From JBIICI01 sp044238935 (GTDB lineage: Bacteria > Pseudomonadota > Alphaproteobacteria > Micavibrionales > Micavibrionaceae), in contig JBIICI010000013.1 of the NCBI GenBank assembly GCA_044238935.1, positions 1-53,848 of the forward strand: DNA of 53,848 bases, given 5' to 3'. Positions within the stretch are counted from its first letter, which is position 1; each line of letters opens with the position of its first letter. The notes beneath the pieces are model-generated. The model did not search any database and was not told the DNA's origin. It was given only the letters and a program-made list of their open reading frames with translations. The position numbers and the translations under genes were made by a program. Below, one piece after another: positions 17,659 to 27,190 of this stretch.

Positions 17659-18438
17659 TTATTTATAGGAATCTTTCACTTTTTTCCAAATTTTCTTCTT
17701 TGTCGCATACATGATCCCTGCAAAAATCGCCACATACGCCATGGCCATCACGCCTGTGCGTTTGCGTTGTTCCATTTTTGGTTCTGCTGCCCACATTAAA
17801 AAATGCGATATGTCTTTGGCGTATTGATCCAATGTTTCAGGGCTTTTGTCATCATAGGCAACAATCCCATCACTTAATGGCGGCGCCATCGCAATAATAT
17901 GACCGGACATGTATTTGTTATAATATTTGCCAGCGGGTACATCCACGCCGTGAGGGGCTTTTTCATACCCTGTGATGATGCCGTAAATATAATCGGCGCC
18001 ACCAAAACGCGCTTTGGCAAGCAAGGACATATCTGGCGGATATGCACCGTTATTGGCATAGCGTGCCTGTTTTTCATTCTTATACGGATTGACAAAATGG
18101 TCACTGGGCTTTGCGGGGCGTTCGAACATTTCGCCCTCATCATTGGGGCCGTCCATAACGGTATATTCGGCGGCAATGGCTTTGATCTGTGATTCGTCAT
18201 AGCCTAAATCAGATAGATTGCGATAACTTAGGTAATTCATAGAATGGCAGGTGCTGCACACATTTTTATAGATTTTAAAACCACGCTGTAAAGCGGCGCG
18301 GTCATAAGTGCCTGTTACGCCCTCGAACGACCAGTCAAGATTGGGGAGTTTGACATGTCCAGCATCACTTGCCCACACAGGCGCGGAAAAACACATCAAA
18401 ACAGATAAGCATAATAAAGAGAATTGTATTTTGTTCAT
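17659..18438 (-). CDS. petC: Ubiquinol-cytochrome c reductase, cytochrome c1
   Basis: This is the heme-c subunit of respiratory complex III. It has a signal peptide (cleavage after PVWA, residue 23) and a CSTCH heme site at 61-65. The distal Met is probably in IIAMAPPLSDG. A C-terminal membrane anchor (about 230-248) is followed by a Lys-rich tail. The 259 residues are typical of alphaproteobacterial and mitochondrial c1. It is the last of the three bc1 genes. Confidence 0.96.
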   Translation of the reverse strand: MNKIQFSLLCLSVLMCFSAPVWASDAGHVKLPNLDWSFEGVTGTYDRAALQRGFKIYKNVCSTCHSMNYLSYRNLSDLGYDESQIKAIAAEYTVMDGPNDEGEMFERPAKPSDHFVNPYKNEKQARYANNGAYPPDMSLLAKARFGGADYIYGIITGYEKAPHGVDVPAGKYYNKYMSGHIIAMAPPLSDGIVAYDDKSPETLDQYAKDISHFLMWAAEPKMEQRKRTGVMAMAYVAIFAGIMYATKKKIWKKVKDSYK

Positions 18439-18456
18439 GATAAATATCCTTAAAAA

Positions 18457-19752
18457 TTATGCTTTCTTTTTCTGTGCTTTTTTAGCCGCGTAATGATCCA
18501 AAACTGCTTGGTTAATACTTTCAGGCAAAGGCTTAACTTTTTCAATGCGTGATAACACAGGTAAAATCACTACGAAAAATGCAAAATAATATAATGTTGC
18601 AATTTGCCCAATCAGCACATAAGGCGCTTCAGCTGGTTTTCCACCAATTTTCCCCAGTAAAAACGCATCTGCAACCAGTATCAAAAAGGCAATCTTAAAC
18701 CAAGGGCGAAAGCGTGCGCTACGGACAGGGTGCGTATCCAACCAAGGCAATACAAGCAATAAGGCAATCGATCCAAACATCGCCAATACGCCGCCCAATT
18801 TGGCAGGGATTAAAATAATATGCGTAAAAGGAATACCAATATCAAAGGTGACAGAACGCAAAATCGCATAAAAGGGTAAGAAATACCATTCAGGCACAAT
18901 ATGCGCAGGGGTCAATAACGGATTGGCGGGTGTGTAATTATCAGGATGCCCCAACGCGTTCGGCGCAAAAAACGTAAACCCAAAATAAAACAGCAGGAAA
19001 ATCAATAAACCATAGGAATCTTTGATGGTGTAATAAGGGTGAAACGGCAATGTATCTTGTTCACCTTTTACATCAATCCCCAACGGATTATTTGATCCTG
19101 TGACGTGCAATGCCCAAACATGCAGGAAAACCACGCCTATAAGTACAAATGGCATCAGATAATGCAACGCAAAGAAACGGTTTAGCGTCGGATTATCAAC
19201 GGAAAAACCGCCCCATAACAGGGTTACGATTTTAGGTCCGATAACAGGAATGGCAGAAAACAGGTTGGTAATAACGGTTGCACCCCAATAGCTCATTTGC
19301 CCCCACGGCAAGACATAGCCCATAAAGGCGGTGGCCATCATCAATAATAAAATTACAACCCCAAAAATCCACAATAATTCACGCGGGCGTTTATATGATC
19401 CGTAATACATGCCACGGAAAATATGGATATAGACTGCAATAAAGAAAAACGACGCGCCATTGGCGTGTAAATAACGCAATAACCACCCGCCATTCACATC
19501 ACGCATGATGCGCTCCACACTGGAAAACGCAATTTGTGTATTCGCAGCATAATTCATTGCTAATAAAATCCCTGTCACAATCATGGTGACCAGCATAAAC
19601 ATCGCAATTGCACCAAAATTCCAGAAATAATTGAAATTTTTCGGCGTGGGAAAACGACCATATTCCTTATTCATCAAGGAAAAAATCGGCAAACGCTCAT
19701 CAATCCAATCAATAACAGGATTATCAAATTTATCACGGGGATGGTTCGACAT
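18457..19752 (-). CDS. petB: Ubiquinol-cytochrome c reductase, cytochrome b
   Basis: The core membrane subunit of complex III carries hemes bL and bH and both quinone sites. It has the expected eight-plus helices, with heme-ligating histidines in LRYLHANGASFFF and LHYLMPFVLIGVVFLHVWALH. The Qo motif PEWYFLPFYAILRS is present. It is fused b6+subunit IV style, 431 residues long, as in alphaproteobacteria. It lies 34 bp after the Rieske gene. Confidence 0.97.
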   Translation of the reverse strand: MSNHPRDKFDNPVIDWIDERLPIFSLMNKEYGRFPTPKNFNYFWNFGAIAMFMLVTMIVTGILLAMNYAANTQIAFSSVERIMRDVNGGWLLRYLHANGASFFFIAVYIHIFRGMYYGSYKRPRELLWIFGVVILLLMMATAFMGYVLPWGQMSYWGATVITNLFSAIPVIGPKIVTLLWGGFSVDNPTLNRFFALHYLMPFVLIGVVFLHVWALHVTGSNNPLGIDVKGEQDTLPFHPYYTIKDSYGLLIFLLFYFGFTFFAPNALGHPDNYTPANPLLTPAHIVPEWYFLPFYAILRSVTFDIGIPFTHIILIPAKLGGVLAMFGSIALLLVLPWLDTHPVRSARFRPWFKIAFLILVADAFLLGKIGGKPAEAPYVLIGQIATLYYFAFFVVILPVLSRIEKVKPLPESINQAVLDHYAAKKAQKKKA

Positions 19753-19786
19753 GTGGATTACTCTTTGTTTTTGTTAAATGTAAAAA

Positions 19787-20341
19787 TTATCCGATCAAAA
19801 TCACATCATCAGACACGAATTTATAGCTGGGGACTTCCATATTTTTGGGGGCAGGGCCCTTACGGACACGACCTGACGAATCATAATGCGATCCATGGCA
19901 AGGGCAGAACCAGCCGCCAAAATCGCCTTTTACATCGGTGGGCTGCTGCCCCAAGGGAACACAGCCTAAATGTGTGCAAATCCCCACCATCACCAGCCAT
20001 TCAGGTTTTTGAGCGCGGTCTTCGTCTTTTTGGGGATCACGCAGGGTTGTAATATCAACCTCTTTGGCTTTGGCAATTTCCTCAGGTGTACGATGACGCA
20101 CAAACACAGGCTTTCCACGCCACATCACGGTAATGGACTGACCTGCTTGGATGGGTTTTAAGTTGACCTCTGTCGTGGATAGCGCCAAGGTATCTGCTGC
20201 AGGATTCATGCTGTTGATAAACGGCCATAAGGTACATGCCGCGCCAATTGCACCGAATGCCCCTGCGGTCAAGTATAAAAAATTGCGCCGTGCTTGGGGA
20301 GATTCAGCATGGGGGGCGTCAGAGCTTTTAAGATCATTCAT
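19787..20341 (-). CDS. petA: Ubiquinol-cytochrome c reductase, Rieske iron-sulfur subunit
   Basis: The subunit carries the 2Fe-2S cluster that takes electrons from ubiquinol. Cluster ligands are in CTHLGC (122-127) and CPCHGS (146-151). The N-terminus has a twin-arginine-like ARRNFLYLTAG followed by one membrane helix that also serves as anchor. It is the first gene of the bc1 operon, with a good sigma-70-type promoter in the intergenic region. Confidence 0.97.
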   Translation of the reverse strand: MNDLKSSDAPHAESPQARRNFLYLTAGAFGAIGAACTLWPFINSMNPAADTLALSTTEVNLKPIQAGQSITVMWRGKPVFVRHRTPEEIAKAKEVDITTLRDPQKDEDRAQKPEWLVMVGICTHLGCVPLGQQPTDVKGDFGGWFCPCHGSHYDSSGRVRKGPAPKNMEVPSYKFVSDDVILIG

Positions 20342-20389
20342 ACGGTTATAATTCAGTTATTTTATGGATTTATAGGTAATTTAGTATTG

Positions 20390-20418
20390 ACTATAATCGC
20401 TTACGTCCATAAATTCAA
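20390..20418 (-). promoter_or_regulatory. Predicted promoter of the bc1 operon
   Basis: On the minus strand TTGAAT (-35), a 17-base spacer and TATAGT (-10) lie 49 bp before the Rieske start codon. A TATAAT on the plus strand (20392-20397) overlaps it and could serve trmL, so the region may be a divergent promoter. Confidence 0.5.
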
Positions 20419-20451
20419 TCCCAAAATTACCTTAAAAATAGTTCTTATAAT

Positions 20452-20916
20452 ATGTCCTTACATCTTGCGCTTTATCAACCCGATATTCCTCAAAATTTGG
20501 GGACAATCATGCGGATGTGCGCGTGTTTTAATGTGATGCTTCATATTATTGAACCATGCGGTTTTCCATGGAATGACCAACGCATCAGGCGTGCGGGGAT
20601 GGATTATATTGATTTTGTCACCTATCAACGTCATTCCTCTTGGGAATCCTTTTATGAATGGGCGCAATCCAACAATCATCGCCTGATTTTAATGACCACA
20701 AAAACATCAAAACCCTATACGGAATTTTCTTTCCAATCAGGAGATATTCTCATCGCGGGACGCGAAAGTGCAGGCGTACCGATTGAGGTGCATAATCAAT
20801 GCAATGCCCATGTTATTATCCCCATGAATCCGAATACAAGGTCATTGAACGTGGCACTTTCTTGCGGTATTATCTTAAGTGAAGCCATTCGACAAATAGG
20901 ACATGATGTATGTTAG
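20452..20916 (+). CDS. trmL: tRNA (cytidine(34)-2'-O)-methyltransferase
   Basis: TrmL is a SPOUT methyltransferase that modifies the wobble base of tRNA-Leu. The N-terminus is the family pattern (ALYQPDIPQNLGTIMRMC). The knot motifs are LIAGRESAGVP and MNPNTRSLNVALSCGIILSEA. The length of 154 residues is normal. There is no Shine-Dalgarno sequence before the ATG, which follows TTATAAT directly; a leaderless or weakly translated message is possible. It overlaps hemF by 7 bp. Confidence 0.92.
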   Translation: MSLHLALYQPDIPQNLGTIMRMCACFNVMLHIIEPCGFPWNDQRIRRAGMDYIDFVTYQRHSSWESFYEWAQSNNHRLILMTTKTSKPYTEFSFQSGDILIAGRESAGVPIEVHNQCNAHVIIPMNPNTRSLNVALSCGIILSEAIRQIGHDVC

Positions 20917-21773
20917 AGCAGAAAAAACAAATTGCTGAAACATGGTTTAAAGATTTGAGGGATCAAATCTGCCAAGCTTTTGAAGATTTAGAAGATGACG
21001 GAGATTTTGACGGACGTCCTGCGGGACGGTTTGAGCAAAAAGCATGGAATCGTGATCAGCATGAGGGGGAAAATATCGCAAATGGTGGCGGCGGTGTGAT
21101 GTCCGTGATGCGTGGGCGGGTTTTTGAAAAAGTGGGGGTTAATATTTCCACCGTCCAAGGCCGCTTTACGCCTGAGTTTCGAGAGAAAATAGACGGCGCA
21201 ACGGAAAATGATGGTTTGTTTTGGGCAAGCGGGATTTCCTTGGTCGCGCATATGCAATCCCCCCATGTGCCAGCGGTGCATATGAATACACGCATGATTG
21301 TGACCTCAAAATCTTGGTTTGGCGGCGGCGCGGATTTAACGCCGATGTTTGATGCGCCTGATCTTGCAAAACGCTTTCACCAAGATTTTAAAGATGCCTG
21401 TGATAAACATGATCCCCATTATTACACGGATTTCAAAGCATGGTGTGATCGCTATTTCTACCTACCCCACCGCGATGAGCCGCGCGGGATTGGCGGCATA
21501 TTTTATGATAATTTAAACAGTGGCAACTGGGATGCAGATTTTGCCTTTACCCAAGATGTTGGGCGTGCGTTCTTAAAAACCTACCCCGAAATCGTCCGCC
21601 AAACCATGCGCAAGACATGGACGGAGGCAGAGCGCGAACATCAACTGATTCGCCGTGGGCGATATGTGGAATTTAATTTGCTTTATGATCGTGGTACGAC
21701 ATTTGGCTTAAAAACAGGTGGTAATACGGAGGCGATTTTAATGTCCATGCCGCCTGTGGTCAAATGGCCATAA
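20910..21773 (+). CDS. hemF: Oxygen-dependent coproporphyrinogen III oxidase
   Basis: HemF converts coproporphyrinogen III to protoporphyrinogen IX using oxygen. Conserved segments include NGGGGVMSVMRG, WFGGGADLTPMF, RGIGGIFYDNLNSG, RRGRYVEFNLLYDRGTTFGLKTGGNTEAILMS-like blocks near the end, and an HMNTRM active-site segment. The length of 287 residues is typical. Overlap with trmL suggests one transcript. An aerobic heme step agrees with the neighbouring bc1 genes. Confidence 0.96.
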   Translation: MLEQKKQIAETWFKDLRDQICQAFEDLEDDGDFDGRPAGRFEQKAWNRDQHEGENIANGGGGVMSVMRGRVFEKVGVNISTVQGRFTPEFREKIDGATENDGLFWASGISLVAHMQSPHVPAVHMNTRMIVTSKSWFGGGADLTPMFDAPDLAKRFHQDFKDACDKHDPHYYTDFKAWCDRYFYLPHRDEPRGIGGIFYDNLNSGNWDADFAFTQDVGRAFLKTYPEIVRQTMRKTWTEAEREHQLIRRGRYVEFNLLYDRGTTFGLKTGGNTEAILMSMPPVVKWP

Positions 21774-21887
21774 AAAATAATACAAAAAAAGTCCTGTTTT
21801 AAATCTTTCTTAACTAGGTTTGCTATAAAGTGATTTTGCACTTTATAGGTGTGTTTTCATGTAGGGTTTTTAAGAAAAGGGTTTTTT

Positions 21888-23588
21888 ATGTTTGATTTTA
21901 TTACACAAGATTTACAGCAAAAATTTAAGGCTCTTGATCTCTCTCAAGCAATTATTGAGTTCACCCCTGATGGTATTATTCAATATGCGAATAAGAATTT
22001 TTTGGATGCTGTTGGGTATGATTTATCCGAAATTAAGGGTAAGCATCATAGTATTTTTGTTGATCCAGCCTATGTAAAAAGCACAGAATATGCTGATTTT
22101 TGGAAAACCCTAAAATCAGGGGAATATTTTTCAGCCGAATATCAACGTTTTGGCAAAAATAATAAGGAAATCTGGATTCAGGCAAGCTATAACCCCGTTA
22201 AAAATAAAAAGGGCGAAGTCTATAAAGTTATAAAATTCGCAACAAATATCACAGCAGAAAAATTAAAAAACGCGGATTATGAGGGGCAGATTGCCGCCAT
22301 TCATCGCGCCCAAGCCGTCATCGAATTTACACCTGAGGGCATTATCCAAAAGGCGAATAAGAATTTTTTAGATACAGTTGGCTATGATCTATCCGAAGTT
22401 AAGGGCAAACATCATGCGATTTTTGTTGCGCCTGATTACGCTTCATCCCCTGACTTTGCAAGATTTTGGGCAGATTTAGGACGCGGTGAGTATAAAGCAG
22501 GCGAATTTCAACGCTTTGGTAAGGGCAAAAAAGAAATCTGGATCCAAGCCAGCTATAATCCCATTTTGGATATGAATGGCAAAGTGCTGAAAGTCATCAA
22601 ATATGCCTCTGATATTACAGCAGAAAAATTAAAAAACTTAGATTATATCGGTCAAGTCAACGCCATTCATAAATTACAAGCTGTCATTGAATTCACCCCT
22701 GATGGGACAATCTTAACCGCAAACCCTAATTTTTTAGGGGCGATGGGCTATCATTTAGATGAGATCAAAGGCAAACATCATTCTATGTTTGCTGCTCCAG
22801 ATTATGCCGCCAGTGCCGAATATAAAACATTTTGGGCAAATCTGGCAGCAGGGCAGTCAAATACAGCGGAATTCAAAAGATTTGGCAAAAATGGCAAGGA
22901 AATATGGATTCAAGCCAGCTATACCCCGATTCTGGATATGAATGGTAAGGTTTTTAAAGTAATTAAATTTGCCAGCGAGATTACGAATCTGATTAAAGCC
23001 CGTGGTGAAACAGCACGCATTACCGACAAAACCTTGCAAAATATTGTTGATATCAACAATTCATCCCAAGAAATGCTCTCTGCAATTACAGAGATTAGTC
23101 ATAATATGGATAAATCACAAGCCGCTGTTCAAGGGATTGTTGAAAAAACCAATGCCGCGGGTAATCTGACGTCCCGTTTACAGCAAACAGCAAAATCGAT
23201 GGAAAGTGTGGTTGATCTGATTCGCGATATTGCCGAGCAAGTAAACTTGCTATCGCTAAACGCCACCATTGAGGCGGCACGCGCAGGCGATGCAGGAAAA
23301 GGATTCGCGGTGGTGGCCGGTGAGGTCAAAAACTTAGCCTCCCAAACCAGCCAAGCCACGAATGAGATCAGCGAACAAATCAATGCCATGCAACGCGCCG
23401 CCCAAGAAGTCGCCGATAGCACACGCGAAATCAGTCAATCCATATTAGGTGTCAGCGAATATGTCACCGGCGTTGCCTCTGCCCTAGAGGAGCAAAACGC
23501 GGTCACAAACGACATTAACGCAAATGTGGGGCGCATATCCAATGATGTGAATGAACTCAGTGGCTGGGTACAGAAAATCGCAGGTTAA
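21888..23588 (+). CDS. Soluble chemoreceptor with three tandem PAS domains
   Basis: The protein has 566 residues and no membrane helix or signal peptide. Three PAS domains of about 122 residues lie in tandem (roughly 15-135, 137-257, 259-380) and are very alike. Each has an IEFTPDG/EG start, a KGKHH segment, an RFGK..KEIWIQASY block and an IKFA or IKYA end. A methyl-accepting signalling domain follows (about 390-566) with IAEQVNLLSLNATIEAARAG and GFAVVAGEVKNLA. It resembles BdlA/Aer-like cytoplasmic receptors sensing redox or small ligands. I chose the ATG at 21888 because AAGG lies just upstream; the longer frame lacks a ribosome site. Confidence 0.92.
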   Translation: MFDFITQDLQQKFKALDLSQAIIEFTPDGIIQYANKNFLDAVGYDLSEIKGKHHSIFVDPAYVKSTEYADFWKTLKSGEYFSAEYQRFGKNNKEIWIQASYNPVKNKKGEVYKVIKFATNITAEKLKNADYEGQIAAIHRAQAVIEFTPEGIIQKANKNFLDTVGYDLSEVKGKHHAIFVAPDYASSPDFARFWADLGRGEYKAGEFQRFGKGKKEIWIQASYNPILDMNGKVLKVIKYASDITAEKLKNLDYIGQVNAIHKLQAVIEFTPDGTILTANPNFLGAMGYHLDEIKGKHHSMFAAPDYAASAEYKTFWANLAAGQSNTAEFKRFGKNGKEIWIQASYTPILDMNGKVFKVIKFASEITNLIKARGETARITDKTLQNIVDINNSSQEMLSAITEISHNMDKSQAAVQGIVEKTNAAGNLTSRLQQTAKSMESVVDLIRDIAEQVNLLSLNATIEAARAGDAGKGFAVVAGEVKNLASQTSQATNEISEQINAMQRAAQEVADSTREISQSILGVSEYVTGVASALEEQNAVTNDINANVGRISNDVNELSGWVQKIAG

Positions 23589-23597
23589 AGGCGTATA

Positions 23598-24053
23598 TTA
23601 TTGGCTCAGTTTTTTTAATAGAGCTTGACATGCCTCTTCGATACACTCAAAAACGTGATCAAAGCCTTCTTGACCCCCATAATAGGGATCAGGGACGTTT
23701 TGGTCACTTTTGCCTTCCAAAAACTGCATCATTAATAAGACACGATCCGGATCAGCGCCCATGTCAATCATGGATTGAACATGGGAATCATCCATCGCAA
23801 TCAGGTAATCAAAAGTTTCAAGATCAGATTTTGTAATAGCGCGCGCCCGTTGATTCGTTAGATCGTAACCATATTTTTTTGCTGTTTCTATGGTTCTGGG
23901 GTCTGCTGCTTTTCCAACGTTCCAATCATAAATCCCACAGGAATCAACATGAATATGCCCTATTTTATGTTGTGCCAACAACGTTTCAAAAACGCCATGC
24001 GCGGTGGGGGAGCGGCAAATATTTCCCGAACATACAAATAAAACAGAAATCAT
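23598..24053 (-). CDS. Low-molecular-weight protein-tyrosine phosphatase
   Basis: The P-loop CSGNICRS (residues 8-15, catalytic Cys8 and Arg14) is at the N-terminus. The general-acid Asp is in VPDPYYGG near residue 120. The length of 151 residues is standard. No exopolysaccharide kinase gene is adjacent, so a housekeeping role is likelier than capsule control. The gene is convergent with the chemoreceptor. Confidence 0.93.
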   Translation of the reverse strand: MISVLFVCSGNICRSPTAHGVFETLLAQHKIGHIHVDSCGIYDWNVGKAADPRTIETAKKYGYDLTNQRARAITKSDLETFDYLIAMDDSHVQSMIDMGADPDRVLLMMQFLEGKSDQNVPDPYYGGQEGFDHVFECIEEACQALLKKLSQ

Positions 24054-24140
24054 TTAAAATCCTATATTTTTGCTTTTTAAAATTATAAAAATAATGTTAC
24101 ACACAATGTGACTATTGTAAAACACATTGCTATTAAAAAA

Positions 24141-24992
24141 ATGATTAGCGTTAGACTCGCACAAAATGAACAAGAAATTATCGCTGCTCAAAAAGTGCGC
24201 TATAGCGTATTTTATGAGGAGCAGGGCGCGATTGCAACGCCTGAGATCGCGTCTGAGCGCAGGGATTATAATCATTATGATCAATATGCAGATCATTTAA
24301 TTGTCATTGACCATGATTTGTCTGACCAAGACCATAATGCGGTTGTGGGAACATATCGTTTATTGATAAAAGATCGTGCAGATCAAGCAGGGGGATTTTA
24401 TACCAAGGGCGAATTTGATATATCCCCTCTGGTCAGTCATACGAATCGATTGTTGGAATTAGGGCGCTCTTGTGTTTTACCTGAGTATCGTAGCCGCCTT
24501 ATCATGCAAAAATTATGGGAGGGCATTGCGCATTATATCGCCCTGCATGAAATTGAAATTATGTTTGGCTGTGCCAGCTTTCCAACATTGGACTTAGACT
24601 CAATTCGTCCGCATTTATCTTATTTATATCATAACCATCTTGCCCCCCCCCATATCCGACCGCGGACATTAGATCCTTATTATATTGCACTTGATGAATA
24701 TCCAATTGACTCTGTTGATCTGAAAAGAACATTTGCATCGTTACCCCCTTTGTTAAAAGGCTATTTGCGTGTGGGCGGTGTTATTGGCGATGGCGCATTT
24801 ATTGATCATGATTTTCATACGATTGATGTGTGCATTGTGACATCCAACCATTTGATTAAACAGAGTTATTTAAGCCATTATCAACGCAAAGTCGATATGC
24901 CGATTTTAAATGAAACACAAAAACAAAAACGGCAGGAAGAATATTCACAGACACATAATGCAGCAGAAAGATCAGAAATAGATGCTCAGTAA
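24141..24992 (+). CDS. OlsB-like ornithine N-acyltransferase (GNAT fold)
   Basis: The enzyme would transfer a 3-hydroxyacyl chain from ACP to ornithine, the first step of ornithine-lipid synthesis. The family pattern is clear: VRYSVFYEEQGA, VGTYRLL, LELGRSCVLPEYRSR, and FGCASFPTLD. The next gene is an OlsA-like acyltransferase, which strongly supports the pair. I prefer the ATG at 24141; a GTG at 24108 would add eleven residues without a better ribosome site. Confidence 0.85.
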   Translation: MISVRLAQNEQEIIAAQKVRYSVFYEEQGAIATPEIASERRDYNHYDQYADHLIVIDHDLSDQDHNAVVGTYRLLIKDRADQAGGFYTKGEFDISPLVSHTNRLLELGRSCVLPEYRSRLIMQKLWEGIAHYIALHEIEIMFGCASFPTLDLDSIRPHLSYLYHNHLAPPHIRPRTLDPYYIALDEYPIDSVDLKRTFASLPPLLKGYLRVGGVIGDGAFIDHDFHTIDVCIVTSNHLIKQSYLSHYQRKVDMPILNETQKQKRQEEYSQTHNAAERSEIDAQ

Positions 24993-25788
24993 AGTTTCAT
25001 GCATTATCCGTGCCTCAATCAAAATGATTGGGTTTCTGGCGTGGAGTTTATTATGCGCTTTGTTGCAAATTCCTGTGATGTTATTGAGTAAAAATCGGAC
25101 GTCTTATGTGTTGCCTCGTTTATATCACCAAGGTGTCTGTAAAATCTTAAATATAAAAACGCAGATAATTGGCACGATTTCTACAGAAAAAAGACTATAT
25201 TTAAGCAATCATCTTTCCTATTTAGATGTGCCTGTGTTGGGTTCTCTTATTCCCTTTGTATCCTTTGTGGCAAAGAAAGAGGTTGAATCTTGGCCGGCTT
25301 TTGGGGCATTGGCAAAATTACAGCGCACTTTTTTTATTGATCGTGCCAAAAATGCGATTAAAACAGAATCAGCGCGGTTTTCAAAAACCCTGAGGGAAGA
25401 AAAAAGCCTGATTTTATTTCCCGAAGGGACATCTGGGCGTGGGCGGCATGTTAAAACTTTGAAATCACCCTTATTTGAAATGTTTAAACACGAGACAGAT
25501 TCTATTTTCTTTGTGCAGCCTGTCACAATTCGGTTGGATCAGATTAATGGTAAAAATGTTGAAAAAGATGATGATTTTGATCATTATGCATGGCATTTAG
25601 ATGAGCCATCTTTTGTTGTGCATTTATGGCGATTTATGCAGCAAAAAAGCGCAAATTTAAGTATTATTTTTCATGATAGCGTCCCTGTTGATGGGGTACA
25701 ATCCAGAAAAGAGCTTGCAGAATTTTATCATACGATTATAAATAAACCACTGGCGGATCGTTCTGAAACATATGATCTGTTGCCATAG
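24982..25788 (+). CDS. OlsA-like lyso-ornithine-lipid O-acyltransferase
   Basis: This is a PlsC-family acyltransferase. The HX4D motif is NHLSYLD (His77, Asp82) and the second motif is FPEGTS (146-151). An N-terminal hydrophobic helix (about 14-35) anchors it in the membrane. It overlaps the OlsB-like gene by 11 bp, so the two form an operon for ornithine lipids, phosphate-free membrane lipids common in alphaproteobacteria. On sequence alone it could also be a lysophosphatidic acid acyltransferase (PlsC). Confidence 0.82.
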   Translation: MLSKVSCIIRASIKMIGFLAWSLLCALLQIPVMLLSKNRTSYVLPRLYHQGVCKILNIKTQIIGTISTEKRLYLSNHLSYLDVPVLGSLIPFVSFVAKKEVESWPAFGALAKLQRTFFIDRAKNAIKTESARFSKTLREEKSLILFPEGTSGRGRHVKTLKSPLFEMFKHETDSIFFVQPVTIRLDQINGKNVEKDDDFDHYAWHLDEPSFVVHLWRFMQQKSANLSIIFHDSVPVDGVQSRKELAEFYHTIINKPLADRSETYDLLP

Positions 25789-25831
25789 TATAGTTTAACA
25801 TTTAATTTTATTATTTTAGAGAGGGATAACC

Positions 25832-26056
25832 ATGAATCAGAATATGACAAAAGCTGAGCATGATAAATTAGCAGCATATTTACAAAAATTATTTGGCAAT
25901 CCTGCTCTTGCGCTTAAGGCACGTCCACAGGCGGCAGATAGTGCAGAGGTCATGATTAATGGCGAATTTATTGGCATTATCTATAAAACACTGGAAGATG
26001 ATGAGCTATCTTATGATTTACAAATCTCTATTTTAGATATGGATTTAGATGATTAA
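25832..26056 (+). CDS. DUF3126 family protein
   Basis: This 74-residue protein matches DUF3126, a small family confined to alphaproteobacteria as far as I know. Matching segments are AYLQKLFGNPALALKARP, AEVMINGEFIGIIYK and DEDELSYD-like acidic ends. Function is unknown. AGAGAGG precedes the ATG. It supports the taxonomic reading of the window. Confidence 0.85.
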   Translation: MNQNMTKAEHDKLAAYLQKLFGNPALALKARPQAADSAEVMINGEFIGIIYKTLEDDELSYDLQISILDMDLDD

Positions 26057-26060
26057 GAGT

Positions 26061-26090
26061 TTGCGTAAAGCATGCTTTTTATCGTATAAT
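26061..26090 (+). promoter_or_regulatory. Predicted promoter upstream of the secreted orphan gene
   Basis: TTGCGT (-35), an 18-base spacer and a perfect TATAAT (-10) lie 44 bp before the start at 26135. It may also drive waaA, lpxK and lpxL downstream. Confidence 0.45.
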
Positions 26091-26134
26091 GATCAGAACA
26101 GAAAATAATTTTTGCAAAAGGTGAAAAATACCGC

Positions 26135-27145
26135 ATGATCGATAAATCTTTTTTTCAAGCTGTTTTTTTTGCTGTTTTTATGACATTAACAATGTTTTCT
26201 GTTCCTGTTTTTGCTGTGGATAATGGCGCAGCGCCTGTTCCCCCTGCCAATTTACCGTTAAATTTAGATGATCGTGAGATTAAAGGGGGGATTGCGCCAA
26301 ATACCTGTGACCCTGTGATGTATGAGTCCTTAGAGGCGCATAATGCAATACAGGCAGAGGCCGCGATGAATTTAAGTAAAGAAATTATCGAGCCTCCCGT
26401 TCCGTCTGCGGCAACAACATGTTTGTTTCAAACCACAAACAGTTCTGTATCTTCTATTTCAAATATTATCGCCAGTGGATTTTCAGGTTTTAAAAACTTT
26501 AATTTTGTGTCTTTTGCTCAAAATATTGTTGCGAAAGCAAAGGCTCAAATCACGGATCCATCTTATGCCATTCAGGAAAATTTCTTAGCACAATCAGGGG
26601 GCGCAGAGGGGTTGGCAAAGCATGGCATTACAGATTTAAAGAAGTCAAATTGTGGATTAATGAAATCATTAAAAACAATCGCGCAATGTCGTGGGATTGG
26701 TGCGTCGGCTGGTAATGCTGGCAGATTGGCATTCCGTCCGATTACTGAACGTTTAGGCACGGCAAAAGCCGCCTATAATACAGTTTTACAAAACACAAAA
26801 GGTGTGTTTTCAGGTGGAAAAGCCATTGTAACAAATCCCAAAAGCGCGATTGAAGCCTATTGCACAGGGGCAGGTTTGGGTGGCGTAGGGGGATCATCTG
26901 TCATTACAGCGGATAGTTTAACAACCGCAACTGTGCTGCCACGCGCTGAGTGGGAGGCTGATATAACACGCCCGATTGCAGCGGGGGAAAAATGTAATCC
27001 TCCCGTTAAAACAGGTCAAAAATTGTTTTTGCAAGGGGGAAAAGGTGGCGATGCCCTTCAGTGCCCGAATGCAGGTTGTAAACTTGTGGGAGAAGGTGAG
27101 GGGGCAAGATGTGTCCCTGTTGATATTGTCAATGAGCGTTTATAA
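26135..27145 (+). CDS. Hypothetical secreted protein, 336 residues
   Basis: I do not recognise the family. A clear signal peptide is present (hydrophobic 7-24, cleavage after PVFA near residue 27). The mature protein begins with an Ala/Pro-rich stretch and contains nine or more cysteines, clustered at the C-terminus (KCNPPVK, LQCPNAGCKL, ARCVPV), which suggests disulfides in the periplasm or outside the cell. No lipobox is seen. AAAGG lies before the ATG. It precedes the Kdo/lipid A genes but shows no link to them. Confidence 0.65.
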   Translation: MIDKSFFQAVFFAVFMTLTMFSVPVFAVDNGAAPVPPANLPLNLDDREIKGGIAPNTCDPVMYESLEAHNAIQAEAAMNLSKEIIEPPVPSAATTCLFQTTNSSVSSISNIIASGFSGFKNFNFVSFAQNIVAKAKAQITDPSYAIQENFLAQSGGAEGLAKHGITDLKKSNCGLMKSLKTIAQCRGIGASAGNAGRLAFRPITERLGTAKAAYNTVLQNTKGVFSGGKAIVTNPKSAIEAYCTGAGLGGVGGSSVITADSLTTATVLPRAEWEADITRPIAAGEKCNPPVKTGQKLFLQGGKGGDALQCPNAGCKLVGEGEGARCVPVDIVNERL

Positions 27146-27190
27146 GCCTGTTTCATTCACATTTAATAAAATATAAGTGTTTGTATTATC

